In this document: positions 6,110 through 11,616 of the stretch, one piece after another
Layout of the letters: every line of letters begins with the position of its first letter
Numbering within the stretch: position 1 is the stretch's first letter
Assembly: GCA_030824095.1 (NCBI GenBank)
Contig: JAVBYK010000096.1
Span: forward strand, 1-11,616
Origin: a bacterium
GTDB taxonomy: Bacteria > Pseudomonadota > Gammaproteobacteria > Burkholderiales > Burkholderiaceae_C
Direction of reading: 5' to 3'
DNA length: 11,616 nt
Notes under the pieces: generated by a model
Database searches by the model: none
Told to the model about the DNA's origin: nothing
What the model saw: the letters and a program-made list of their open reading frames with translations, nothing else
Made by a program: the position numbers and the translations under genes

Positions 6110-7321
6110 ATGGACACCCCGGAACTCGTCGTTTGGTCTGCCATGCTCGGTGGTCTGGTCACGCTCGCCGCGTTCGCGCTGGCCGACGCCGTGATCCGCC
6201 GCAGCATCGCCTCTTGGCGCGCCTTCATCTTCGTCGCGTTGACCGGCACGGTCTGCCTGCTGCTCACGGGGCTCACCCAAACCCTGTTCCCCGACTTTCC
6301 ACTGTTGGTGCTGCATGTGCTGCAGAACAGCCTGGGCCTGTTCAGCGGCGCGCTCGCTTTGAGCTACCTGGGATTGTGGATGGGCCCGGCACGCGATGAC
6401 CGCATTGTTCGCATCAGCATCGGCTTTGGCACCATCAGCCTGGTGCTGGCGGGCTGCACCATGGCCGTTCTGACCCTGCTCAGCCCACCCGACGAATGGC
6501 GGGGCCTGATGGTCATCACAGCGGGCATCAACGGCCTGGCGGTATTGCCACCGGCTATTGCCTCCTTGCGTGCCGCGGCGATAGGTGACCGGCTGGCCTG
6601 GGGCATCGTTGGCGCTACCGGCCTGCTGTGCTTCATGGTGGTGGGCCTGTATGCGAGGGCCATGAACGTGGCAGGCCTTGGCATTGGGGTCTGGACGCTG
6701 ACCGCCATCTCCACCGTCGCGTTCTTCATGCTGGGAACCTACCTGGGCCTGCGGCGCGACCGCGTCAACCGCCAGTTGGAGCGCCTGGCCAGTCTGGCCC
6801 AGGGTGCCGACCCGGCCACCGGGCTGCCCCAACGCTCGATGCTGCTGTCCAAGGTGGACGACGCGATCTGGCGCAGCGCCCGCATGAACCAGGAGTGCAC
6901 GGTGATTTGCCTGCACCTGCAAAACCTGTATGAACTGGCCGAAATCGCCGGCCACCATGCCGACCAGCAGATCCTGTCGGCCATGTCGGCGCGCATCCGC
7001 CGTTCGGTGGGGTTCCGCCACGTGGTGGGGCTGTACCACCCGCGCTGCTTTGTGGTGGTGATCTCCACCTACAGCCAGACCCGGCTGGTGGAGAAGACCC
7101 TGCAACGCCTGCGCTACCTGATGACCAAACCGCTGCAGGTGCGGGGTCTGGATGACGCCCTCCACACCTTTGTGCCACGCTTTGGCTTTGGCTCGGTCGT
7201 GGTCACAGAAGGCAATGCCGACCCGGCCAGTCTGATCGACCAGGCCGAGCGGCTGTCCCAGGCGGCAAGCCCGGACCCGGAGACCGGCCAACTCAGCCTG
7301 CCCGGCGTTCCCCTGGCCTGA
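6110..7321 (+). CDS. Seven-helix membrane protein with a degenerate GGDEF domain
   Basis: 403 residues. Seven hydrophobic segments are visible at about 6-29, 36-59, 64-90, 101-124, 132-153, 163-182 and 191-214, then a short basic linker and a cytoplasmic domain (~225-385). That domain has the opening motif of diguanylate cyclases, DPATGLPQR (234-242), and the AGHHADQQIL segment (280-289) matching the usual GHxxGDxxL. However, the signature hairpin reads YHPRCFVVVI, so HPRCF (310-314) replaces GGDEF, and the metal-binding aspartate before it is also missing (ICLHLQNLYEL). It is therefore probably unable to make c-di-GMP and may act as a sensor or nucleotide-binding/partner domain. No EAL or HD-GYP domain follows. 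An in-frame stop at 6101 makes the ATG at 6110 the first possible start; no Shine-Dalgarno is seen. The end converges on the dehydrogenase. Confidence 0.82.
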   Translation: MDTPELVVWSAMLGGLVTLAAFALADAVIRRSIASWRAFIFVALTGTVCLLLTGLTQTLFPDFPLLVLHVLQNSLGLFSGALALSYLGLWMGPARDDRIVRISIGFGTISLVLAGCTMAVLTLLSPPDEWRGLMVITAGINGLAVLPPAIASLRAAAIGDRLAWGIVGATGLLCFMVVGLYARAMNVAGLGIGVWTLTAISTVAFFMLGTYLGLRRDRVNRQLERLASLAQGADPATGLPQRSMLLSKVDDAIWRSARMNQECTVICLHLQNLYELAEIAGHHADQQILSAMSARIRRSVGFRHVVGLYHPRCFVVVISTYSQTRLVEKTLQRLRYLMTKPLQVRGLDDALHTFVPRFGFGSVVVTEGNADPASLIDQAERLSQAASPDPETGQLSLPGVPLA

Positions 7322-7354
7322 GCCCGACTCGGGCCCAGCCCCGGTTCAGGCCAG
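7313..7354. terminator. Possible stem-loop spanning both convergent stops
   Basis: CTGGCCTGA (7313-7321) is exactly inverted at 7346-7354, because both genes end in Leu-Ala-stop with the same codons. The 24-nt interior holds a small hairpin, GCCCG-ACT-CGGGC (7322-7334). There is no T-tract on either side, so intrinsic termination is doubtful. Confidence 0.3.
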
Positions 7355-8254
7355 CTTGGCGGTGACGTGCGTCACTTCGTGCGTGGTCTGGGCCGAGCCA
7401 TTGAGAGGCACCATTTCACCAGTGCGGTCGCACACCTTGTCCAACTGGGCGGCCAGGCGCTCGGGTGCATCGCTGTCCAGGCCGATCCAGTCACCCTGGG
7501 TCATCGTGATATTGGCGGACTCCACATGGCCGGCACCGGCACACAGGATGGTGCGCGTGGGCGCATCCTCCGACACCAGCACCAGCATCGCGGGGGCCAC
7601 GGCCTTGGGGCTGAGCGCGTCCAGCACAGCCTGGGGCATCAGGCCTTCGGTCATGCGGGTTGCGGCGGTGGGCGCCAGGGAGTTGACGCGGATATCGAAC
7701 TTGGCACCTTCCAGCGCCAGCGTCTGCATGAAACCCACCAGCGCCAGCTTGGCTGCGCCGTAGTTGGACTGACCAAAGTTGCCATACAGGCCGGTGCTGG
7801 AGGTGGTCATCAGGATGCGGCCATACTTCTGCTCCACCATGTGCGGCCACACCGCCTTGCAGCAGTGCACGGCGCCCATCAGGTGAACGTCCAGCACCAG
7901 GCGGAAATCGGCCAGGTCCATCTTGGCAAAGGTCTTGTCGCGCAGGATGCCGGCGTTGTTGACCAGAATGTCGACACGGCCCCAGGTGTCAATGGCCTGC
8001 TGCACCATGGCCTGCACGGCATCAAAATCCGTGACCGAAGCACCATTGGCAATGGCCTCGCCACCGGCGGTGCGAATCTCGGCCACCACCGCCTCGGCGG
8101 CGGTCAGGGAATGACCGGAACCGTCGCGCGCACCGCCCAGGTCATTGACCACCACCTTGGCACCGCGCTTTGCCAGCAGCAAGGCATGTTCGCGACCCAA
8201 ACCGCCGCCCGCACCCGTCACAATGGCAACCCGACCCTTGAAATCCAAGCTCAT
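7346..8254 (-). CDS. Short-chain dehydrogenase/reductase, MFE-2 (3-hydroxyacyl-CoA dehydrogenase)-like
   Basis: A 303-residue classical-fold SDR enzyme. The cofactor loop TGAGGGLG is at residues 13-20, NNAG at 99-102, and the catalytic residues are S152, Y165 and K169 (NYGAAK). VVVNDLGGARDGSGHS (34-49) is the form seen in the dehydrogenase domain of peroxisomal multifunctional enzyme 2 (HSD17B4), as is a C-terminal extension (DWIGLDSDAPERLAAQLDKV). The best guess is an NAD-dependent (3R)-hydroxyacyl-CoA or related dehydrogenase in the cytoplasm; the exact substrate is unknown. The open frame runs to 8290, but the ATG at 8254 has AGGA (8267-8264) 9 nt upstream and gives the expected MSLDFKGRVAIVTG start. 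An ATG at 8263 directly abuts the AGGA. It is divergent from the Nudix gene and converges on the GGDEF-like gene. Confidence 0.88.
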   Translation of the reverse strand: MSLDFKGRVAIVTGAGGGLGREHALLLAKRGAKVVVNDLGGARDGSGHSLTAAEAVVAEIRTAGGEAIANGASVTDFDAVQAMVQQAIDTWGRVDILVNNAGILRDKTFAKMDLADFRLVLDVHLMGAVHCCKAVWPHMVEQKYGRILMTTSSTGLYGNFGQSNYGAAKLALVGFMQTLALEGAKFDIRVNSLAPTAATRMTEGLMPQAVLDALSPKAVAPAMLVLVSEDAPTRTILCAGAGHVESANITMTQGDWIGLDSDAPERLAAQLDKVCDRTGEMVPLNGSAQTTHEVTHVTAKLA

Positions 8255-8272
8255 ACACGTCATTCCTGCAAA

Positions 8273-8301
8273 ATTAGACTGACACACCACAGACGCGGCA
8301 A
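8273..8301 (-). promoter_or_regulatory. Candidate sigma-70 promoter for the dehydrogenase gene
   Basis: On the minus strand, TTGCCG (8301-8296) and TCTAAT (8278-8273) are separated by exactly 17 nt; they match the consensus at 4/6 and 5/6. The predicted start near 8266 falls at the AGGA ribosome binding site, so the leader would be only ~12 nt. The -35 overlaps a small hairpin, CGCGG-CAAA-CCGCG (8294-8307). Confidence 0.4.
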
Positions 8302-8382
8302 ACCGCGCTGCACATCAACGGATACTGTAATTCACATGACACGCCACTTCCCTGACCCGCGTCAAGACGGAGACACCCCACC

Positions 8383-9249
8383 ATGGAACTGAACTCCGAA
8401 GTCCCCACCGCCCCGCCCCGCGATGCCTCCACCGTGGTCATGCTGCGCGACACGCCGCGCGGGCTGGAAGTGTTTCTGGTCAAGCGCCACGGCCTGTCGG
8501 ACGTGCTGGGCGGTGCTTATGTGTTCCCCGGTGGCAAGCTGGACGCCAGCGACTCGCTGCTGGACCCCCTCGCCCATCTGGACCAGGACCCGGCCCAACT
8601 GCACGCCGCACTGGCCGAACCCGAGACCGATGTGCGCACCGCCACCGGCCTGTATGTGGCGGCCCTGCGCGAGGCGTTTGAGGAATCCCGCGTGCTGTTT
8701 TCCCACGACATGGCCAGCGCCCAGGCGGCGCTGCTGCAGGACAAGGCCAAGCCCTTCAACGCCCTGCTGGCCGAGCTGCAGGTGCGCCTGCAAACCCGCC
8801 ACGTGCTGCCCTGGAGCCGCTGGATCACGCCGCGCATGCCCTCGGTCAGCAGCAAGCGCTTTGACACCCGCTTCTTCGTGGCGGCCGTGCCGCACGAGCA
8901 GGAAGCCACGCACGACAACTTTGAAGCCACCGAGAGCGTCTGGCTGCCGCCCCGCGTGGCGCTGGAGCAATACTGGAACCGCCAAATCGAGCTGGCCCCG
9001 CCGCAGATCATGAGCCTGGCCCACCTGGCCCGCCACAACAGCGTGGACAGCGTGATGGCCGCCGCCCGCGCAACCACGCCGCCGGTGATCCTGCCCGAGG
9101 CCTTTGACGAAGACGGAACCCGCGTGCTGTGCTACCCGGGCGACCCGGCGCACTCGGTGGCGCAGCGGGCCCTGCCGGGGGTCAGCCGGTTGCTGTACAA
9201 GAACAAGCGGTTCGAGCCGGTGGACGGGTTTGAGGCGCTGTTTGCCTGA
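8383..9249 (+). CDS. Nudix hydrolase, NUDT19-like (possible CoA diphosphatase)
   Basis: 288 residues, cytoplasmic. The Nudix fold opens with STVVMLRDT and EVFLVKRHG, then AYVFPGGKLD (45-54) and the catalytic half of the Nudix box, REAFEESRVL (96-105). Between G51 and R96 there are about 31 residues more than the standard GX5EX7REUXEEXGU spacing, and the box glycine is an arginine (R103). A split Nudix box with a long insertion is characteristic of NUDT19/RP2-type proteins, which hydrolyse CoA and acyl-CoA diphosphate bonds. The second half (HVLPWSRWITPRMPSVSSKRFDTRFF) also fits this type. The ATG at 8383 follows GGAG (8369-8372) with a 10-nt spacer. It is divergent from the acyl-CoA-type dehydrogenase; repeat copy 2 follows. 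Family assignment is strong, substrate less so. Confidence 0.85.
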   Translation: MELNSEVPTAPPRDASTVVMLRDTPRGLEVFLVKRHGLSDVLGGAYVFPGGKLDASDSLLDPLAHLDQDPAQLHAALAEPETDVRTATGLYVAALREAFEESRVLFSHDMASAQAALLQDKAKPFNALLAELQVRLQTRHVLPWSRWITPRMPSVSSKRFDTRFFVAAVPHEQEATHDNFEATESVWLPPRVALEQYWNRQIELAPPQIMSLAHLARHNSVDSVMAAARATTPPVILPEAFDEDGTRVLCYPGDPAHSVAQRALPGVSRLLYKNKRFEPVDGFEALFA

Positions 9250-9277
9250 TCGGTGGTTTCGGCCAACGATTTTTAGT

Positions 9278-9332
9278 CAAATAGGCCTCCAGCCCTCGTG
9301 GAATAAGCGCGAGCAGCTATCTATCTGATAGC
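9278..9332 (-). repeat. Interspersed repeat element, copy 2
   Basis: The 49-nt core is 9332-9284 on the minus strand: a perfect stem-loop, GCTATC-AGATA-GATAGC, then a variable middle, TTCCACGAGGG and CTGGAGGCC, followed by TATTTG. It shares 36/49 positions with copy 1 and 35/49 with copy 3 by hand count. It overlaps the 3' end of the AHSA1-domain gene, supplying its last three codons and stop, and also lies 28 nt past the convergent Nudix stop. Confidence 0.75.
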
Positions 9333-9755
9333 ACCATTGGCAGCAACCTCTGCTGCCAGACGCTGCAGATTCTGCTCATTGGCCGGCTCCACGATGTGGC
9401 GCACTGCGGCCAACACGGCCGGGTCCTGGAAGGTCTGCGTCCAGTGGACCAGGGTTCCGGTGCCGCTGGGCGCCAGTTCAATCGTCAGGCGAAACAGCGG
9501 CTGGCACACGTGGTCGATCACCACCTTGCGCCCCGCTTCGATCTCCGCGAACACCGACTCATTGGGGTAGTTGGTGCCGTCCGGGCCATGCATGGTGAAG
9601 CGCCAGGCGCCACCAGGCTTGAATTCACACACCGCAAATGTGTTGCGAAAGCCGTCCGGCCCCCACCACTTGGCCAGGCGCTCGGGCGCTGCGATGGCGG
9701 CGAAGACGGCTACGGGGCTGGCGTTGATGTGTCGGGATGTTTGGGTGGTGGACAT
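9321..9755 (-). CDS. SRPBCC/AHSA1-domain protein
   Basis: A 144-residue single-domain START-like (SRPBCC) protein of the AHSA1 (Hsp90 ATPase activator homologue 1-like) family. Features include RHINASPVAVFAAIAAPERLAKWWGP (8-33), GGAWRFTMHGPDG (48-60), and VFAEIEAGRKVVIDH (68-82), typical of the helix-grip fold that encloses a hydrophobic pocket. Ligand and role cannot be read from sequence; many such genes sit next to ArsR-type regulators, but none is here. The ATG at 9755 has AGGAG (9767-9763) with a 7-nt spacer. The last codons (Ala-Ile-Arg-stop) come from repeat copy 2, so the original C-terminus may have been altered by insertion. It lies 74 nt downstream of the MAPEG gene on the same strand. 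Confidence 0.88.
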   Translation of the reverse strand: MSTTQTSRHINASPVAVFAAIAAPERLAKWWGPDGFRNTFAVCEFKPGGAWRFTMHGPDGTNYPNESVFAEIEAGRKVVIDHVCQPLFRLTIELAPSGTGTLVHWTQTFQDPAVLAAVRHIVEPANEQNLQRLAAEVAANGAIR

Positions 9756-9767
9756 GCTTACGCTCCT

Positions 9768-9787
9768 GACTGAAAAACAAATCAGTC
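9768..9787. promoter_or_regulatory. Inverted repeat upstream of the AHSA1-domain gene
   Basis: GACTGA (9768-9773) and TCAGTC (9782-9787) form a perfect 6-bp inverted repeat with an 8-nt A-rich spacer, immediately upstream of the ribosome binding site. It could be an operator or an mRNA hairpin; no regulator gene is adjacent. Confidence 0.35.
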
Positions 9788-9829
9788 GCTAGCGTAGCCC
9801 GGTTTGACCGATGCTGCTCACGACACCCA

Positions 9830-10249
9830 TCACAACGGCAGCTTGAGCGCCAGGTAGATCACCATGGCCAGCACCACAAAATTGCTGATGGCGAACACGG
9901 CGAAGCGGTGCACCACGTGGTTGTAGGTCAGGTAGATAAGGCTGTGGACAACGCGCAGGCCCAGATACACCCAGGCCAGGGCCAGCGACACCGGGGTCAC
10001 CGTGCCGGTCAGGAACAGGACCACGCAAACCACGTAAAACAACGGCGGCACCTCGACCAGGTTCATGAACACCCGATTCGGCAGGGCGACATCCGCCGGC
10101 ACCCGCTCGGACTCTCCGTAGCGGAAATCGGAGGCAACGACCCGCCCCTTGAACGCCGCGTGGAAGCGGCGGATGGGTATCTGGACCAGCACCAGAAACG
10201 TCCAGAGGATGAGACACAGGACGGGCCAGAAGATTGCGTTTTGTTGCAT
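9830..10249 (-). CDS. MAPEG-family membrane protein
   Basis: A 139-residue integral inner-membrane protein of the MAPEG family (membrane-associated proteins in eicosanoid and glutathione metabolism). Hydrophobic segments lie at about 5-26, 67-88, 89-110 (with RVVHSLIYLTYNH) and 117-137, giving the expected four helices. The family motif F-x-N-x-x-E-x-x-P is present as FMNLVEVPP (61-69). Bacterial members are often of unknown function; some have glutathione transferase or peroxidase activity, but the sequence here does not decide that. The open frame extends to an ATG at 10321, which would add 24 non-hydrophobic residues and abut repeat copy 3; MQQNAIFWPV at 10249 is the usual type of MAPEG start and is preferred, although neither start has a clear Shine-Dalgarno. 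gshA nearby is not in the same unit. Confidence 0.85.
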   Translation of the reverse strand: MQQNAIFWPVLCLILWTFLVLVQIPIRRFHAAFKGRVVASDFRYGESERVPADVALPNRVFMNLVEVPPLFYVVCVVLFLTGTVTPVSLALAWVYLGLRVVHSLIYLTYNHVVHRFAVFAISNFVVLAMVIYLALKLPL

Positions 10250-10328
10250 GGCGGGGGTAGGAGAGGTGAATCCAACATGATTCTGCCCCACAGCCTGCGG
10301 GATGCTCTTGCGCCAGATCATTCGCAGA

Positions 10329-10383
10329 GAAATAGGCCGCTGGCCCTCGTGAAATATGATTTGTTAGCTATATATTTGATAGC
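10329..10383 (-). repeat. Interspersed repeat element, copy 3
   Basis: The 49-nt core is 10383-10335 on the minus strand: stem-loop GCTATC-AAATA-TATAGC (one mismatch), a divergent middle, then TTTCACGAGGG and CCAGCGGCC, followed by TATTTC. It matches copy 2 at 35/49 positions by hand count. Its first G is the last base of the dusC TAG stop, so it begins exactly at the 3' end of dusC in the same orientation. Confidence 0.7.
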
Positions 10384-11366
10384 TACTTCTCATCCAGCGC
10401 ACCGAGCTGCGTCAGCCACTGCGTCACCAGCACCGGGTCGTGCAGGGTGCGCAGGGCATCGTAGGCGGCCTGCGCCTCGGGGTAGCGGTGGCGCATGAAG
10501 TTGAGCCATTGCTTGAGGCGCCCGGCCTGCTGGCGGCGCTCCAGGCGGGCCACCACCAGCCGCCAGAAGGCCCCCATTAGCGGCAGCACCTCGGACCAGG
10601 GCACCACGGGGTCGGCATGGTCGGAGCCCAGCACACCGGCGTCGTGGTTGCGGATGGCCAAGGCCAGGCCGGGGTCGGTGACGATGCCGCGGCCCAGCAT
10701 CAGGTGGTCGCAGCCAGACGCCTGGCGGCAGCGCAGTGCATCGTCCACGGTCCAGATTTCGCCATTGGCCACCACCGGGATGCGCACCCCCAGCCGGATG
10801 TCGTTGACGCGCTCCCAGTAGGCTGGCGGGCGGTAGGCATCGGCCTTGGTGCGTGCATGCACCACCAGCTCTTCGGCACCGCCATCGGCCAGCGCCTGGG
10901 CACATTCCACAGCACGCGTGTCGTCATTGAAACCCAGGCGCATCTTGGCCGAAACCGGCATGTGCGCCGGCACCGCCCGGCGCACGGCGCTGACGATGGC
11001 ATGAAGCTCCTCGGGATACTGCAGCAGCATGGCGCCGCCGCCGTGGCGGTTGACGACCTTGGCCGGGCAGCCAAAGTTCAGGTCAATGCCGTGCGGGCCC
11101 AGTTCGGCCAGGCGCGCGGCGTTCTCGGCCATGCTCACCGGGTCCGAGCCCAGCAACTGCGCGCGCACCGGCACACCCGAAGGCGTGTAACCGCCATGGA
11201 GAAGCTCGGGCATGATGCGCAAGAACGTGCGCTCGGTCAGCAGCGTGTGCGTGACGCGGATGAACTCCGACACGCAGCGGTCCACCCCGCCCACGCGGGT
11301 CAGGATGTCACGCAGAACAAAGTCGAGCAGCCCCTCCATGGGGGCGAGGTATATGCGGGCAGGCAT
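10383..11366 (-). CDS. dusC: tRNA-dihydrouridine synthase, DusC type
   Basis: A 327-residue FMN enzyme that reduces a uridine in tRNA to dihydrouridine using NADPH; the DusC subfamily of E. coli modifies U16. The N-terminus RIYLAPMEGLLD, then SEFIRV (33-38), GTP-independent TIM-barrel motifs QLLGSDP (70-76), DLNFGCPAK with catalytic C100, GGGAMLL (109-115), SAKMRLGF (139-146), VVHARTK (168-174), VANGEIW (199-205) and LGRG (224-227) match DusC closely, including the RLKQWLNFMR C-terminal segment that contacts tRNA. The open frame extends to 11447, but the ATG at 11366 has AGGGGA (11381-11376) with a 9-nt spacer and gives the family start, so I use it. Its TAG stop overlaps repeat copy 3. The upstream membrane protein ends 37 nt before it, so they may be co-transcribed. 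Confidence 0.94.
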   Translation of the reverse strand: MPARIYLAPMEGLLDFVLRDILTRVGGVDRCVSEFIRVTHTLLTERTFLRIMPELLHGGYTPSGVPVRAQLLGSDPVSMAENAARLAELGPHGIDLNFGCPAKVVNRHGGGAMLLQYPEELHAIVSAVRRAVPAHMPVSAKMRLGFNDDTRAVECAQALADGGAEELVVHARTKADAYRPPAYWERVNDIRLGVRIPVVANGEIWTVDDALRCRQASGCDHLMLGRGIVTDPGLALAIRNHDAGVLGSDHADPVVPWSEVLPLMGAFWRLVVARLERRQQAGRLKQWLNFMRHRYPEAQAAYDALRTLHDPVLVTQWLTQLGALDEK

Positions 11367-11375
11367 GCCGCATTG

Positions 11376-11381
11376 TCCCCT
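11376..11381 (-). promoter_or_regulatory. Ribosome binding site that sets the dusC start
   Basis: AGGGGA on the minus strand with a 9-nt spacer to the ATG at 11366. It supports a start 27 codons inside the longest open frame. Confidence 0.75.
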
Positions 11382-11403
11382 GCCCTGCGGACCCGTTGCT
11401 GGC

Positions 11404-11616
11404 TCAGGTTTCGGCACGCGCCGCAGCACAAGCGACGAGAAGCGCAAAGGCAGCCAGAAGCAGCCACTTGGTCAGCGAGCACGAAGCGGACACCGCATAG
11501 ACCATGGGCACGTCAAACCGTGGCACCTCCGTGAGCCAGCCATGCAGCAGGTTCTCCACCCCATCCAACGCGCCGGCAACGGGCAGGCACCAGCGGGCCG
11601 ACGAAGACCAGAACCG
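11404..11616 (-). CDS. C-terminal part of an unidentified membrane protein, truncated by the window edge
   Basis: Reading the minus strand from the right edge gives 70 open codons ending in TGA at 11406-11404; the start lies beyond the window. The segment contains CLPVAGALDGVENLLHGWL, then a hydrophilic stretch (TEVPRFDVPM), then a strong hydrophobic helix, LTKWLLLAAFALLVACAAA, just before the end. The pattern 'A-x-x-D-x-x-E-N-x-L-L ... K-W-x-L' is one I associate with small bacterial multi-helix inner-membrane proteins of unknown function, in which the acidic residues sit within a helix. I cannot name the family with certainty. It ends 37 nt upstream of the dusC start on the same strand. Confidence 0.6.
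   Translation of the reverse strand, partial: RFWSSSARWCLPVAGALDGVENLLHGWLTEVPRFDVPMVYAVSASCSLTKWLLLAAFALLVACAAARAET

Noticed and set aside
6023..7291. 422-codon open frame on the minus strand opposite the GGDEF-like gene
   Set aside because: Its translation is dominated by Gln, His, Gly and Ala without any domain, while the plus strand shows seven membrane helices and GGDEF-type motifs.
10250..10321. 24-residue N-terminal extension of the MAPEG protein from an ATG at 10321
   Set aside because: The extension is not MAPEG-like, has no ribosome binding site, and its start lies 8 nt from repeat copy 3; the ATG at 10249 gives the usual start just before helix 1.
10617..11534. 305-codon open frame on the plus strand opposite dusC and the right-edge gene
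   Set aside because: It is a shadow of dusC, which has every expected motif on the minus strand.
1..11616. CRISPR array, tRNA/rRNA genes, insertion sequence or defence system
   Set aside because: No regularly spaced repeats, cloverleaf, transposase or terminal inverted repeats were seen; the gene content is housekeeping.

Overview
This 11.6 kb window looks like ordinary chromosomal sequence from a betaproteobacterium, most likely a member of the Comamonadaceae (Rhodoferax/Polaromonas/Acidovorax type). The reasons are the high GC content, dense genes with GC-rich third positions, the protein types, and three copies of a short interspersed element that I associate with this family from memory. 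I see no phage, IS, plasmid, CRISPR, tRNA or rRNA signature.

Layout, left to right. 1-819 (+) is the C-terminal part of an AraC-family regulator cut by the window edge. Repeat copy 1 separates it from the convergent pair metY-ylqF (3137-881, minus), which encodes an O-acetylhomoserine sulfhydrylase and a circularly permuted ribosome-assembly GTPase 4 nt apart. Then come a small helical phasin-like protein with a lysine/alanine-rich tail (3323-3862, +), a strong bidirectional terminator, a convergent small heat-shock protein (4341-3913, -) with a heat-shock-type promoter candidate, and gshA (5987-4458, -). Divergent from gshA is a seven-helix membrane protein with a degenerate GGDEF domain (6110-7321, +). 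It converges on a short-chain dehydrogenase (8254-7346, -) that is divergent from a NUDT19-like Nudix hydrolase (8383-9249, +). The right side is all minus strand: an AHSA1/SRPBCC protein, a MAPEG membrane protein, dusC, and the last 70 codons of a membrane protein running off the right edge.

The genes are mainly housekeeping: sulfur amino acid and glutathione synthesis, ribosome and tRNA maturation, protein folding, and CoA/acyl metabolism. They do not form one pathway. The most plausible local units are metY-ylqF (likely co-transcribed) and the divergent dehydrogenase/Nudix pair, whose eukaryotic relatives are both peroxisomal acyl-CoA/CoA enzymes.

I did not find a convincing undescribed multi-gene system. 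The observations most worth a second look are the 49-nt repeat core that sits at the 3' end of a same-strand gene in all three copies (once supplying coding sequence and the stop), the membrane protein whose GGDEF motif reads HPRCF, and the small phasin-like protein with a histone H1-like tail. Several likely starts differ from the longest open frames and were moved to ATG codons with good ribosome binding sites.
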